The notes under the pieces are model-generated. The model did no database searches, was not told where the DNA came from, and was given only the letters and a program-made list of their open reading frames with translations. 50,685 nucleotides of DNA, taken from Clostridia bacterium. Lineage in GTDB: Bacteria; Bacillota; Clostridia; Oscillospirales; CAG-272. The DNA is taken from positions 234,830-285,514 of the forward strand of contig JAFSRI010000053.1 of NCBI GenBank assembly GCA_017446155.1, written 5' to 3'. Below, in pieces: positions 17,201-24,370 of the stretch. A program made the position numbers and the translations under genes. Each line of letters begins with the position of its first letter. Position 1 is the first letter of the stretch.

Positions 17201-18382
17201 TTGGACGGAAAACAAAACCGCAGATTAAATGCCGACCGTTCGGCGCTTCCGCCGGGCAGCGTATACTATGAGCGGCTGGCAAACGTTTATCATATTGCAA
17301 AATACGCCGTGGTCGTGTTGCTTGTCATTTTCGTGCTCATAACGGCGATCGCCGGCAGGGGTGAGCTGAAATCGGAAAATTTTAAATATTTTTTCAAATA
17401 CTTTCAGATGAATCCTTTTTCGCGCTCATCATATGAGGGAATAAGATATATCGGCAATGCGGATATGAAATTCTCGATGTATAAAGGCGACCTTTTTGTG
17501 CTGTGCGACGGCAACGCCACGCTGTATAACATGGCCGGGAGAGCCATTCTTGCCGACCACACCGACGGTGCGGACTCGTTCGACTCGTCGGGCAAGTATC
17601 TTGCGGTTTACAGACGAGGAGCAATGACGGCAAAACTATATAACTCGTTTTCGGACGTTTACACCGTGAACACGGAATATCCCATAACTTGCGTATGCAC
17701 CGACGGCGACGGAGGATTCGCCGTGGTGTCGTCCGAAAAAGGGGTTAGAACTTCCATAACGGTATATAATCAGGCGTTTGCGCCGGTTTATATCTGGCGC
17801 TCGACCGACAAATACGCCGTGTGCTGTGCACTGTCGGACGACGGCTCCCGCCTCGGCGTACTTGCCGTAGGAACGAGCGGCGGAGTACAGTATTCACAAC
17901 TTACGGTGAAGAACGTTTTAAACGGAGAAACGGTGTGTGAGCAGACGTATTCCGGCGAACAGCCGCTCGGGCTGTGTTTTATGAAAAACGGCGACGTTGT
18001 TTCGGTTACCGAAAAAGCAATGAGAGCGTATTCATCAAAGGGCACCGAAAAATTTGAAGCACCGTTTTCAGGGGAGCTTGAATGTATCGAGGCGGGCGAG
18101 CTTGGTTTGACAGTATGCACGGCATCGGGCAACGGGTCGCTTATTTCCGTTTACGACAAAGATATGAAAAAAACAGCTGAATTTACTGTCGGCACGAAAG
18201 TGATAAAGGCGATAACGACGGAAAAAGCAACGTATGCGCTGGCATATGACAAGTTTTTTGAATATAAGGGCGAGCTGTCGGCAACTGATATAGACGGCGG
18301 AGCCGTAAATATGTTTTCGCTTTCCGACGGAGACGTGCTTATTTGCTATCCGTCGGGGACGGAACTGAAAGAAACAGACTGA
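17201..18382 (+). CDS. Membrane-anchored beta-propeller-like protein (DUF5711-like)
   Basis: 393 aa from a TTG start that has AAAGGAG upstream. A cytoplasmic N-terminus of about 33 residues is followed by one membrane helix (KYAVVVLLVIFVLITAIA, about 34-51). The external part is a series of WD/PQQ-like blades: repeated patterns such as LFVLCDGNATLYNM, YLAVYRRGAMTAKLYNS and LGLTVCTASGNGSLISVYDKD. I believe it corresponds to the DUF5711 family, which in Clostridia often precedes a CvpA-like gene, as here (22-nt gap). Function is unknown; a surface scaffold or sensor is possible. Confidence 0.72.
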   Translation: MDGKQNRRLNADRSALPPGSVYYERLANVYHIAKYAVVVLLVIFVLITAIAGRGELKSENFKYFFKYFQMNPFSRSSYEGIRYIGNADMKFSMYKGDLFVLCDGNATLYNMAGRAILADHTDGADSFDSSGKYLAVYRRGAMTAKLYNSFSDVYTVNTEYPITCVCTDGDGGFAVVSSEKGVRTSITVYNQAFAPVYIWRSTDKYAVCCALSDDGSRLGVLAVGTSGGVQYSQLTVKNVLNGETVCEQTYSGEQPLGLCFMKNGDVVSVTEKAMRAYSSKGTEKFEAPFSGELECIEAGELGLTVCTASGNGSLISVYDKDMKKTAEFTVGTKVIKAITTEKATYALAYDKFFEYKGELSATDIDGGAVNMFSLSDGDVLICYPSGTELKETD

Positions 18383-18404
18383 TATGACGAAAGGAGAATA
18401 GACA

Positions 18405-19091
18405 ATGCTGGTTGAACTCATTGTGCTGGCGGTGATGATAATTATAATCGCCGTTTCGGCGTTTATAGGCGTAAAAAAAGGCTTTATAAAAATGGTGGCC
18501 GGATTTGTGGAATACATCATTGCGTTTTTCATTGCGTTTGCATTCTGTAACAAGCTTGCGGTTTATGTAAAACGTATACCGTTCATTGCGCGAATGATCA
18601 CCGACGTCGAAATGCCTGAGTTTGCCGAGGGCGGGACGCTAACCGACAAGTTGAAGGTTATTTTCGAGTACCTCGGGCAGGGGGTGCTCAGGGGCGAGGA
18701 CGTGAGCGAAAGCGCAAAAGCGGTGGGAATGAATTATCTCGCCGAGGCTATTTCAATTACAATTTCATTTATCGCTTTGTTCGCCGTGGCGATACTTTTG
18801 CAAAAGTTAATTGTATTTATTCTCGATAAATTCGCTCAGGCACCCGGGCTGAAACAGGCAAACGGTCTTTTCGGATTCTTATTCGGCGCGCTATGCGGGT
18901 CGTTTTGGACGTGGCTTCTTACAAACATTTTCGTTTATGCGGCGTTGCCGATACTTATAAGCGAGGTGCCGACGATATTCAACGAATCGCTTTACAACAG
19001 CAAAATAATTGTTTTCTTCATGAAGATGAACCCTGTATCGATACTATTCAATGCTATTTCGTGGCTTGCGGATAAGCTGTCGGGAATATAG
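18405..19091 (+). CDS. CvpA family membrane protein
   Basis: 228 aa. The N-terminus (ELIVLAVMIIIIAVSAFIGVKKGFIKMVAGFVEYIIAF, broken here by family-typical spacing) shows the CvpA pattern of two helices joined by a short GxxKGFI-type turn. Further helices lie at about 122-145 and 160-190, with a loop between. CvpA proteins are linked to colicin V production and envelope homeostasis in proteobacteria; the role in Clostridia is unknown. Ribosome site AAAGGAGA. Co-transcribed with the propeller-like protein. Confidence 0.85.
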   Translation: MLVELIVLAVMIIIIAVSAFIGVKKGFIKMVAGFVEYIIAFFIAFAFCNKLAVYVKRIPFIARMITDVEMPEFAEGGTLTDKLKVIFEYLGQGVLRGEDVSESAKAVGMNYLAEAISITISFIALFAVAILLQKLIVFILDKFAQAPGLKQANGLFGFLFGALCGSFWTWLLTNIFVYAALPILISEVPTIFNESLYNSKIIVFFMKMNPVSILFNAISWLADKLSGI

Positions 19092-19243
19092 AAAAAACAA
19101 AGTTTGATTAAGAATGTTATGCACATTATTTCAAATAAAGTTTTTCGGTATTGCGGCGGATTTTAAAAGCGAGATTTTTGAAAAGAAACAATTAACCCGA
19201 AAACAAACGATTAAAGCAAATAAAAATATAGAAAAATCGCCGA

Positions 19244-19308
19244 CGGCGTGAAAAAAACACGCCGACGGCAGAAAAATAAAAATAGCGACGGCGGCGCATA
19301 AACCGCCG
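19244..19308. repeat. Tandem hairpins upstream of the clpE-like gene
   Basis: Two GC-rich hairpins in an A-rich leader: CGGCGTG-A7-CACGCCG (19244-19264) and CGGCGG-N8-CCGCCG (19289-19308). Neither is followed by a T tract, so they are not ordinary terminators. The GACGGC words resemble those in the palindromic elements, but the terminal repeat is absent. They lie 18 to 83 bp before the start codon and could shape mRNA of the Clp gene. Confidence 0.5.
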
Positions 19309-19326
19309 AGAACGGAAAAAGAAACT

Positions 19327-21639
19327 ATGCAATTATGTTCAAGATGCCATAAGAGAATGGCAGTCGTATTCGTTACAAAACTTGAAAACGGAGAGACGAA
19401 AAACGAAGGATTGTGCCTTAAATGCGCACAGGAGATAGGTATTCCGCAGGTGAAGGACATCATCGACAAGATGGGGCTTTCCGAGGAAGACCTTGAAAAC
19501 ATGGAAAACGAAATAGGGGCGATGCTGCCTAACGAAGAGGAAAATGACGGCGACGATCCCGCCTCGCGTGCACCCGCCGTTGACTTCGGTAAACTTTTCG
19601 GCAATATGCCGGGCTTTCCGATGCCGTCTGGCAATCAGCAGCAAAAGGGGCAGGGAGATAAAGGAAAAAAAGACGGCGACAAACAGCCGAAAAAGATTCA
19701 GAAAAAGTTTATCTCAATTTATTGCCGCGATCTTACTCAGGCGGCGAAGGACGGCAAGCTCGACCGCGTTATAGGACGTGAAAAAGAAGTTCAGCGTATG
19801 ATGCAGATACTTACTCGCCGCCAGAAGAACAACCCTTGCCTTATAGGCGAAGCGGGGGTTGGTAAAACGGCGATAGCCGAGGCGCTTGCGCAGAGGATAG
19901 TCGACGGAGACGTGCCGTATAAGCTTGCGGACAAAGAAGTCCACCTGCTCGACCTTACCTCTCTTGTCGCGGGTACGCAGTTCAGGGGGCAGTTTGAAAG
20001 CAGAATAAAGGGACTGATCGAGGAAGTCAAGGCGCTGGGAAATATCATTCTTGTAATAGACGAGGTTCACAGTATTGTGGGCGTTGGCGATTCCGAGGGC
20101 AGCATGAACGCGGCGAATATTCTTAAACCCGCTCTCTCCCGCGGAGAAATTCAGATAATCGGCGCAACGACACTTGCGGAATACAGAAAATATATCGAAA
20201 AAGACATAGCGCTTGAAAGACGTTTCCAGCCGATAATCGTTGAAGAGCCGTCGATCGCCGACGCGAAAAAGATTCTTGAAGGTATCAAAAAATACTATGA
20301 AACGTTCCACAAAATACACATCTCCGACGAGATCGTAGGCCGCGCGGTCGAACTTTCCGAAAGATATATAACCGACAGATTTTTGCCCGACAAAGCGATA
20401 GACTTGCTCGACGAGGCGGCGTCACACGTCGCGATGAACTCCCCTGTCGTTGAGCGAATAGCTAAGGTAGAAAAGCAACTCGCTGAAATCAAGGCGCAGG
20501 AGGAAGCGCTTGAAAACAGTGAACTTCCCGAAAATGCCGACGAGGCAACGCGCAATGAGCGCTATGAAAAAGCGGCTCAGCTTAAAGCCGGACGGCTTAA
20601 AGACGAAAAAGAATATGAAGAACTCAAAGAAAAACTTGCCACGGTAGAGCTTGACATCAAATCTTTGGCGCAAGTTATAGAGATTTGGACCGGTATTCCG
20701 GCGGGGTCGATCACTGTCAGCGAATTTGAACGGCTCGGGGGACTGAGCGAAAGACTGAAAGCGCGTATCATCGGGCAGGACGACGCCGTTGATGCCGTTG
20801 TTCGCGCGATAAAGCGCAGCCGCGCGGGCGTGACGTACAAGAGAAAACCCGCGTCGTTTATCTTTGCCGGCCCTACCGGCGTAGGTAAAACCGAGCTTGT
20901 AAAAGTTTTGGCGGAGGACCTTTTCTCAACGCCGGATTCGCTTATACGTCTTGATATGTCAGAATTTATGGAGAAACACACCGTTTCCCGTCTTATAGGT
21001 TCTCCTCCGGGATACGTCGGATACGACGACGCCGGACAGCTGACGGAAAAGATTCGCCGTAAGCCCTATTCCGTCGTGCTTTTCGACGAAATAGAAAAGG
21101 CGCACCCTGACGTTTTGAATATTCTTTTGCAGATACTTGACGACGGAAGAGTCACCGACGCAAGAGGGAAAGAGGTCAAGTTTGACAACTGCATAATTGT
21201 AATGACGACGAACGCCGGAAGCTCCACCGGTACAAATCCCGCGGGCTTTGGAATGGAAGCAAAGCAGATGTCGCAATCGAGAACGGAAAAGGCGCTGTCT
21301 GAATTTTTGCGTCCGGAATTTATTAACAGGGTTGACGAAATCATAACGTTCCGTCAGCTTGATAAACACGATTTTGTAAAGATCGCCGCAATTATGATAG
21401 GAGATCTGAGAAAAGCGGTGTCCGATCGCGGCCTTGACATTGTCTGCACCGACGCGGCGCTTGAATATATCGCCGAAAACTCATTTTCATCGAAATTCGG
21501 AGCGAGAAATATGAGAAGATTTATTACTCGCAATGTCGAGGATCCCGCGGCGGAACAGATAATTGCCGCAAAGGGAGAAAACATCTCGACAATATGCGTC
21601 GATATGAAGGACGGCAAGCTCGACGTAAAAGTGAAATAA
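19327..21639 (+). CDS. clpE: ClpE-type ATP-dependent Clp protease ATP-binding subunit
   Basis: HSP100 unfoldase feeding ClpP. 770 aa. The N-terminus is a zinc finger, C4-x2-C7-x22-C30-x2-C33, the arrangement of ClpE, and no ClpN repeat pair is present. A Gly/Lys/Gln-rich linker (about 95-125) precedes AAA1 (Walker A GEAGVGKTA at 174-182, Walker B VIDEVHSIVG). A coiled middle segment follows (about 375-445, KVEKQLAEIKAQEEALEN onward). AAA2 has Walker A GPTGVGKTE near 515 and LFDEIEKAHPD. NPAGFGME may be the ClpP-docking loop. No ctsR, mcsA or mcsB adjoins it and I found no tandem GGTCAAA operator upstream, so control differs from Bacillus. Ribosome site is weak. Confidence 0.9.
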   Translation: MQLCSRCHKRMAVVFVTKLENGETKNEGLCLKCAQEIGIPQVKDIIDKMGLSEEDLENMENEIGAMLPNEEENDGDDPASRAPAVDFGKLFGNMPGFPMPSGNQQQKGQGDKGKKDGDKQPKKIQKKFISIYCRDLTQAAKDGKLDRVIGREKEVQRMMQILTRRQKNNPCLIGEAGVGKTAIAEALAQRIVDGDVPYKLADKEVHLLDLTSLVAGTQFRGQFESRIKGLIEEVKALGNIILVIDEVHSIVGVGDSEGSMNAANILKPALSRGEIQIIGATTLAEYRKYIEKDIALERRFQPIIVEEPSIADAKKILEGIKKYYETFHKIHISDEIVGRAVELSERYITDRFLPDKAIDLLDEAASHVAMNSPVVERIAKVEKQLAEIKAQEEALENSELPENADEATRNERYEKAAQLKAGRLKDEKEYEELKEKLATVELDIKSLAQVIEIWTGIPAGSITVSEFERLGGLSERLKARIIGQDDAVDAVVRAIKRSRAGVTYKRKPASFIFAGPTGVGKTELVKVLAEDLFSTPDSLIRLDMSEFMEKHTVSRLIGSPPGYVGYDDAGQLTEKIRRKPYSVVLFDEIEKAHPDVLNILLQILDDGRVTDARGKEVKFDNCIIVMTTNAGSSTGTNPAGFGMEAKQMSQSRTEKALSEFLRPEFINRVDEIITFRQLDKHDFVKIAAIMIGDLRKAVSDRGLDIVCTDAALEYIAENSFSSKFGARNMRRFITRNVEDPAAEQIIAAKGENISTICVDMKDGKLDVKVK

Positions 21640-21658
21640 AAATAGGGAGGTAGCCGAT

Positions 21659-22699
21659 ATGTCCATTCAAAAATTTATCGTTGCAAGAGATGACACGCGC
21701 TATCACGCGTGGCCGGACGTTACGCTGACAAAAAGCGGGAGGCTCGTGTGCGTGTTCACGGAATGTGATCATCACCGCGACAGATCGAATTCGCGGCTTA
21801 TGATAACGTTTTCCGACGACAGAGGCCGCACGTGGTCGCCCAAAAAAGCGATAACCGATTATTCGCCGAAAGAGGATCATTACAACTGTTCCCGCATAAT
21901 CACCCTTGACGACGGCAGACTGCTTGTTTGCGTCGATCGCGGCGACGAAAACATAAATTCGTTAAACGTTCAGCATCTTTTCCTCAGCCGCGACGACGGC
22001 GAAACATTCGAGCCGTTCAAAACTCTGCCGTTCAACTGCATCGTTCCCGATAAACCTCTCGTTACGAGCAAGGGAAGAATAATATATTGCGGACATAACA
22101 AAAATCCCGAAACCGATAAGCTGACTCAATACGCATGGTACAGCGACGACGGCGGCAAAACTTGGAGCGACAGAGTCACTGTTGCGGACGATGACAGATT
22201 TAATCTTTGTGAGGGCAGTATAATCGAGCTTCCGGGCGGGGAGCTTGTATGTTTCATGCGTGAAAACTCGGCTATTGGAATTGACTGCAAAAAGGCAATC
22301 TCATATGACGGAGGCGAGAACTGGAAAGGTGTTTTCGACGTTCCGATACCGGGCTGTCACCGACCGGTTGCCGGAATCCTGAAAGACGGGCGCGTGATGA
22401 TAACTCATCGTTTTATGCAAGGCGGAAAAGGGTGGCTCGGCAGCTGGACGCAAAACGTTTTCGCCGCGTTTATGGACCCATCCCAACTTCTTTGTGAGAA
22501 TAGAAACGAGCAGAGCGTGCGCATAATGCCGCTCGATTATGACAGAAGCTCAAAAAGCGACCTCGGCTACACGGGCTGGGTTCAATTTGACGACGGCGAG
22601 ATATATGTTGTCAACTACATAGTGGATGACGCGCCTAAGGCGCACATACGCGGGTATTCTTTCTATCCCGAGGACGTTCTTATAGAAGCCGAACAGTAA
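21659..22699 (+). CDS. Sialidase-family (BNR/Asp-box) protein, cytoplasmic
   Basis: 346 aa six-bladed propeller, no signal peptide. Four Asp-boxes (S-x-D-x-G-x-x-W type) are visible: 52-59 SDDRGRTW, 110-117 SRDDGETF, 162-169 SDDGGKTW and 215-222 SYDGGENW. Arg residues near the N-terminus (VARDDTRYHAWPD) and RENSAIG, CHRPV and THRF segments could form the substrate pocket. It could be an exo-sialidase or another glycosidase acting on imported oligosaccharides; specificity is not readable. It starts 19 nt after the Clp gene with GGGAGG, so read-through transcription is likely, although no functional link is evident. Confidence 0.8.
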   Translation: MSIQKFIVARDDTRYHAWPDVTLTKSGRLVCVFTECDHHRDRSNSRLMITFSDDRGRTWSPKKAITDYSPKEDHYNCSRIITLDDGRLLVCVDRGDENINSLNVQHLFLSRDDGETFEPFKTLPFNCIVPDKPLVTSKGRIIYCGHNKNPETDKLTQYAWYSDDGGKTWSDRVTVADDDRFNLCEGSIIELPGGELVCFMRENSAIGIDCKKAISYDGGENWKGVFDVPIPGCHRPVAGILKDGRVMITHRFMQGGKGWLGSWTQNVFAAFMDPSQLLCENRNEQSVRIMPLDYDRSSKSDLGYTGWVQFDDGEIYVVNYIVDDAPKAHIRGYSFYPEDVLIEAEQ

Positions 22700-22746
22700 A
22701 GCACGGCAGAATAATTTTTGGCTTTCTATTAAAAGAGGTGATTAAT

Positions 22747-23166
22747 ATGGAAGATTATGAACTTGAACAGTTGCAAAAGGAGTATGAGAAAAAACTGACG
22801 GAAAATATTTCGGCGCAGAACAGGAAAACGAAGAAAATACTTATCGCCGTATTCGGCAGTCTTGGGGTTGTGTTTCTTTTGCTCGGTATTGTATTTCTTG
22901 CGTTTAACGTAAGTGACGACGAAACGGGGGAGGTGCTGTTTTTGCCGTTTGTAATACTCGGCGTTACGTTCCTTGCGGTAACCTTGATATTTGCGCTCTT
23001 TATTCCGACGAACGTCAATATGGAAGTTATAAAAAGGCGCATGACGCGCGGCAACGCTTCTGTTTATGACTCGGTATATCTCATAGCGGCACTTGCTAAG
23101 ATCGAGGTGCTTACAAAGAGAGTGGAAATGCTCGAAGACGAGGTGCGTAGGCTGAAAAACAGTTAA
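22747..23166 (+). CDS. Small two-helix membrane protein with coiled ends, unknown
   Basis: 139 aa from ATG 22747 (AGAGGTG upstream; a GTG at 22738 is the less likely start). Residues 1-30 are a charged helix (EDYELEQLQKEYEKKL), followed by membrane helices at about 37-58 (LIAVFGSLGVVFLLLGIVFL) and 68-89 (VLFLPFVILGVTFLAVTLIF). The C-terminus (about 118-139) is a leucine-heptad coil (IEVLTKRVEMLEDEVRRLKN). A self-associating membrane protein is plausible; no family recognised. Confidence 0.68.
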   Translation: MEDYELEQLQKEYEKKLTENISAQNRKTKKILIAVFGSLGVVFLLLGIVFLAFNVSDDETGEVLFLPFVILGVTFLAVTLIFALFIPTNVNMEVIKRRMTRGNASVYDSVYLIAALAKIEVLTKRVEMLEDEVRRLKNS

Positions 23167-23361
23167 AGACACGGGTGTGCACAACAAAAAAACAGTATTG
23201 ACTACTCGTGTTGCGTACCCCTTTATTGAAAAACCATATGCTTGCCAAATTGTAATTCAAAATTTTTTACAGAAAACGAATTTTATTTTTTTCATTGAGA
23301 AATCAGTAAAATTTGCAAATATTTAATTAAATCAAAACGAATTAAAAAGGAGAACATAATC

Positions 23362-24315
23362 ATGAAAAAGATCATCGCATTGATGCTTGTCATCGCGCTT
23401 GCGCTCGCGTTTGCCGCGTGCAACGCAAAACCCTCGGAGGAAACGACGGCAACAACGACGACAGCCGTGTCGACCGAGACCGAGGCGGAAACAACGACGG
23501 TCGCCACGACAACGGCAACAGAAACGACGACGGTCGAAACCACAACAACCACGACTACGGAAGAAACGACCACAACGGCGACAACTGCCGAGCCGGAACC
23601 GGAAAAACTCGATTTCGTAACGCTTGCCGACGTTGATTTTACCGACGGAAAAGTGACCGACGCTTGCGGACTTCTCGATTTTTACAGTGTTAAGGGAAGC
23701 GTTGGTAAGGTAAACGTTACTCACGCCGGAAAGCAGTATACCGTCGACGCTTACAGCGTGACAAAAAAAGGCGAGGCGGCAATGGCAAAGATAGACTCTC
23801 TCAAAACCGCAGAGGAAACTCAAACTTTCTTTGACCGCAGCTTTACGGTTGAAGCATTTTACATCAACCGTGCGAAAGCAAATGCGGTTGAGGCTGTGTT
23901 CTGCGGAACTGAGCGCGGCGGATGGGGACTTGCCGACGACGCGGGCGGCAAACCGTATTTCATAATCGGTGTAAACAGAGACAATACATACAAATCCGTT
24001 AAACCCGGCAGAGTTATTTCGAACACAGACATTACGCACGTTATTGCCGTGTTTGATAAAGACCTTGAATCAGTCAGAATTTACATAAACGGCGTGTTTG
24101 CCGGCGAGCAGGACGCGTCCGGCAGCTTCTATTCGATGAAAACGCCATATCACAACGTGCTGACGCTCGGCGCAGACGTCACCGACAAAGGCGCGGCAGG
24201 GCACTTCCAAGCAACCGATATGACAATCGTCGACGCGAAGATATATCTCGGCGCACTCGGAGATTCAGACGCGGAACTCGCATATAAGCTGGCGGTTGAC
24301 GCACTCGAAAAATAA
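23362..24315 (+). CDS. Surface lipoprotein with Thr-rich linker and LamG-like domain
   Basis: 317 aa. A type II signal peptide ends in the lipobox LAFAAC with the lipid Cys at residue 20. Residues 22-80 are an almost pure Thr/Glu/Ala linker (repeats such as TTTTAV, ETTTVE), probably spanning the wall. Residues 85-310 are beta-rich; THVIAVFDKDLESVRIYINGVFAGEQ and NVLTLGADVTD are typical of concanavalin/LamG folds that bind glycans. Strong ribosome site AAAGGAG. The next gene also ends in a Thr-rich linker, which suggests a shared surface function. Confidence 0.8.
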   Translation: MKKIIALMLVIALALAFAACNAKPSEETTATTTTAVSTETEAETTTVATTTATETTTVETTTTTTTEETTTTATTAEPEPEKLDFVTLADVDFTDGKVTDACGLLDFYSVKGSVGKVNVTHAGKQYTVDAYSVTKKGEAAMAKIDSLKTAEETQTFFDRSFTVEAFYINRAKANAVEAVFCGTERGGWGLADDAGGKPYFIIGVNRDNTYKSVKPGRVISNTDITHVIAVFDKDLESVRIYINGVFAGEQDASGSFYSMKTPYHNVLTLGADVTDKGAAGHFQATDMTIVDAKIYLGALGDSDAELAYKLAVDALEK

Positions 24316-24370
24316 TTTCAAACACAGAAAAACAATCCACGTTTAAATCGAACGATAAACAGGTGAAAGT

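Noticed and set aside
19092..19326. CtsR operator upstream of the Clp gene
   Set aside because: No tandem GGTCAAA repeat found on either strand.
23387..23636. Arg-rich open frames within the lipoprotein gene
   Set aside because: Arise from the repetitive ACG/ACA Thr codons read in other frames.
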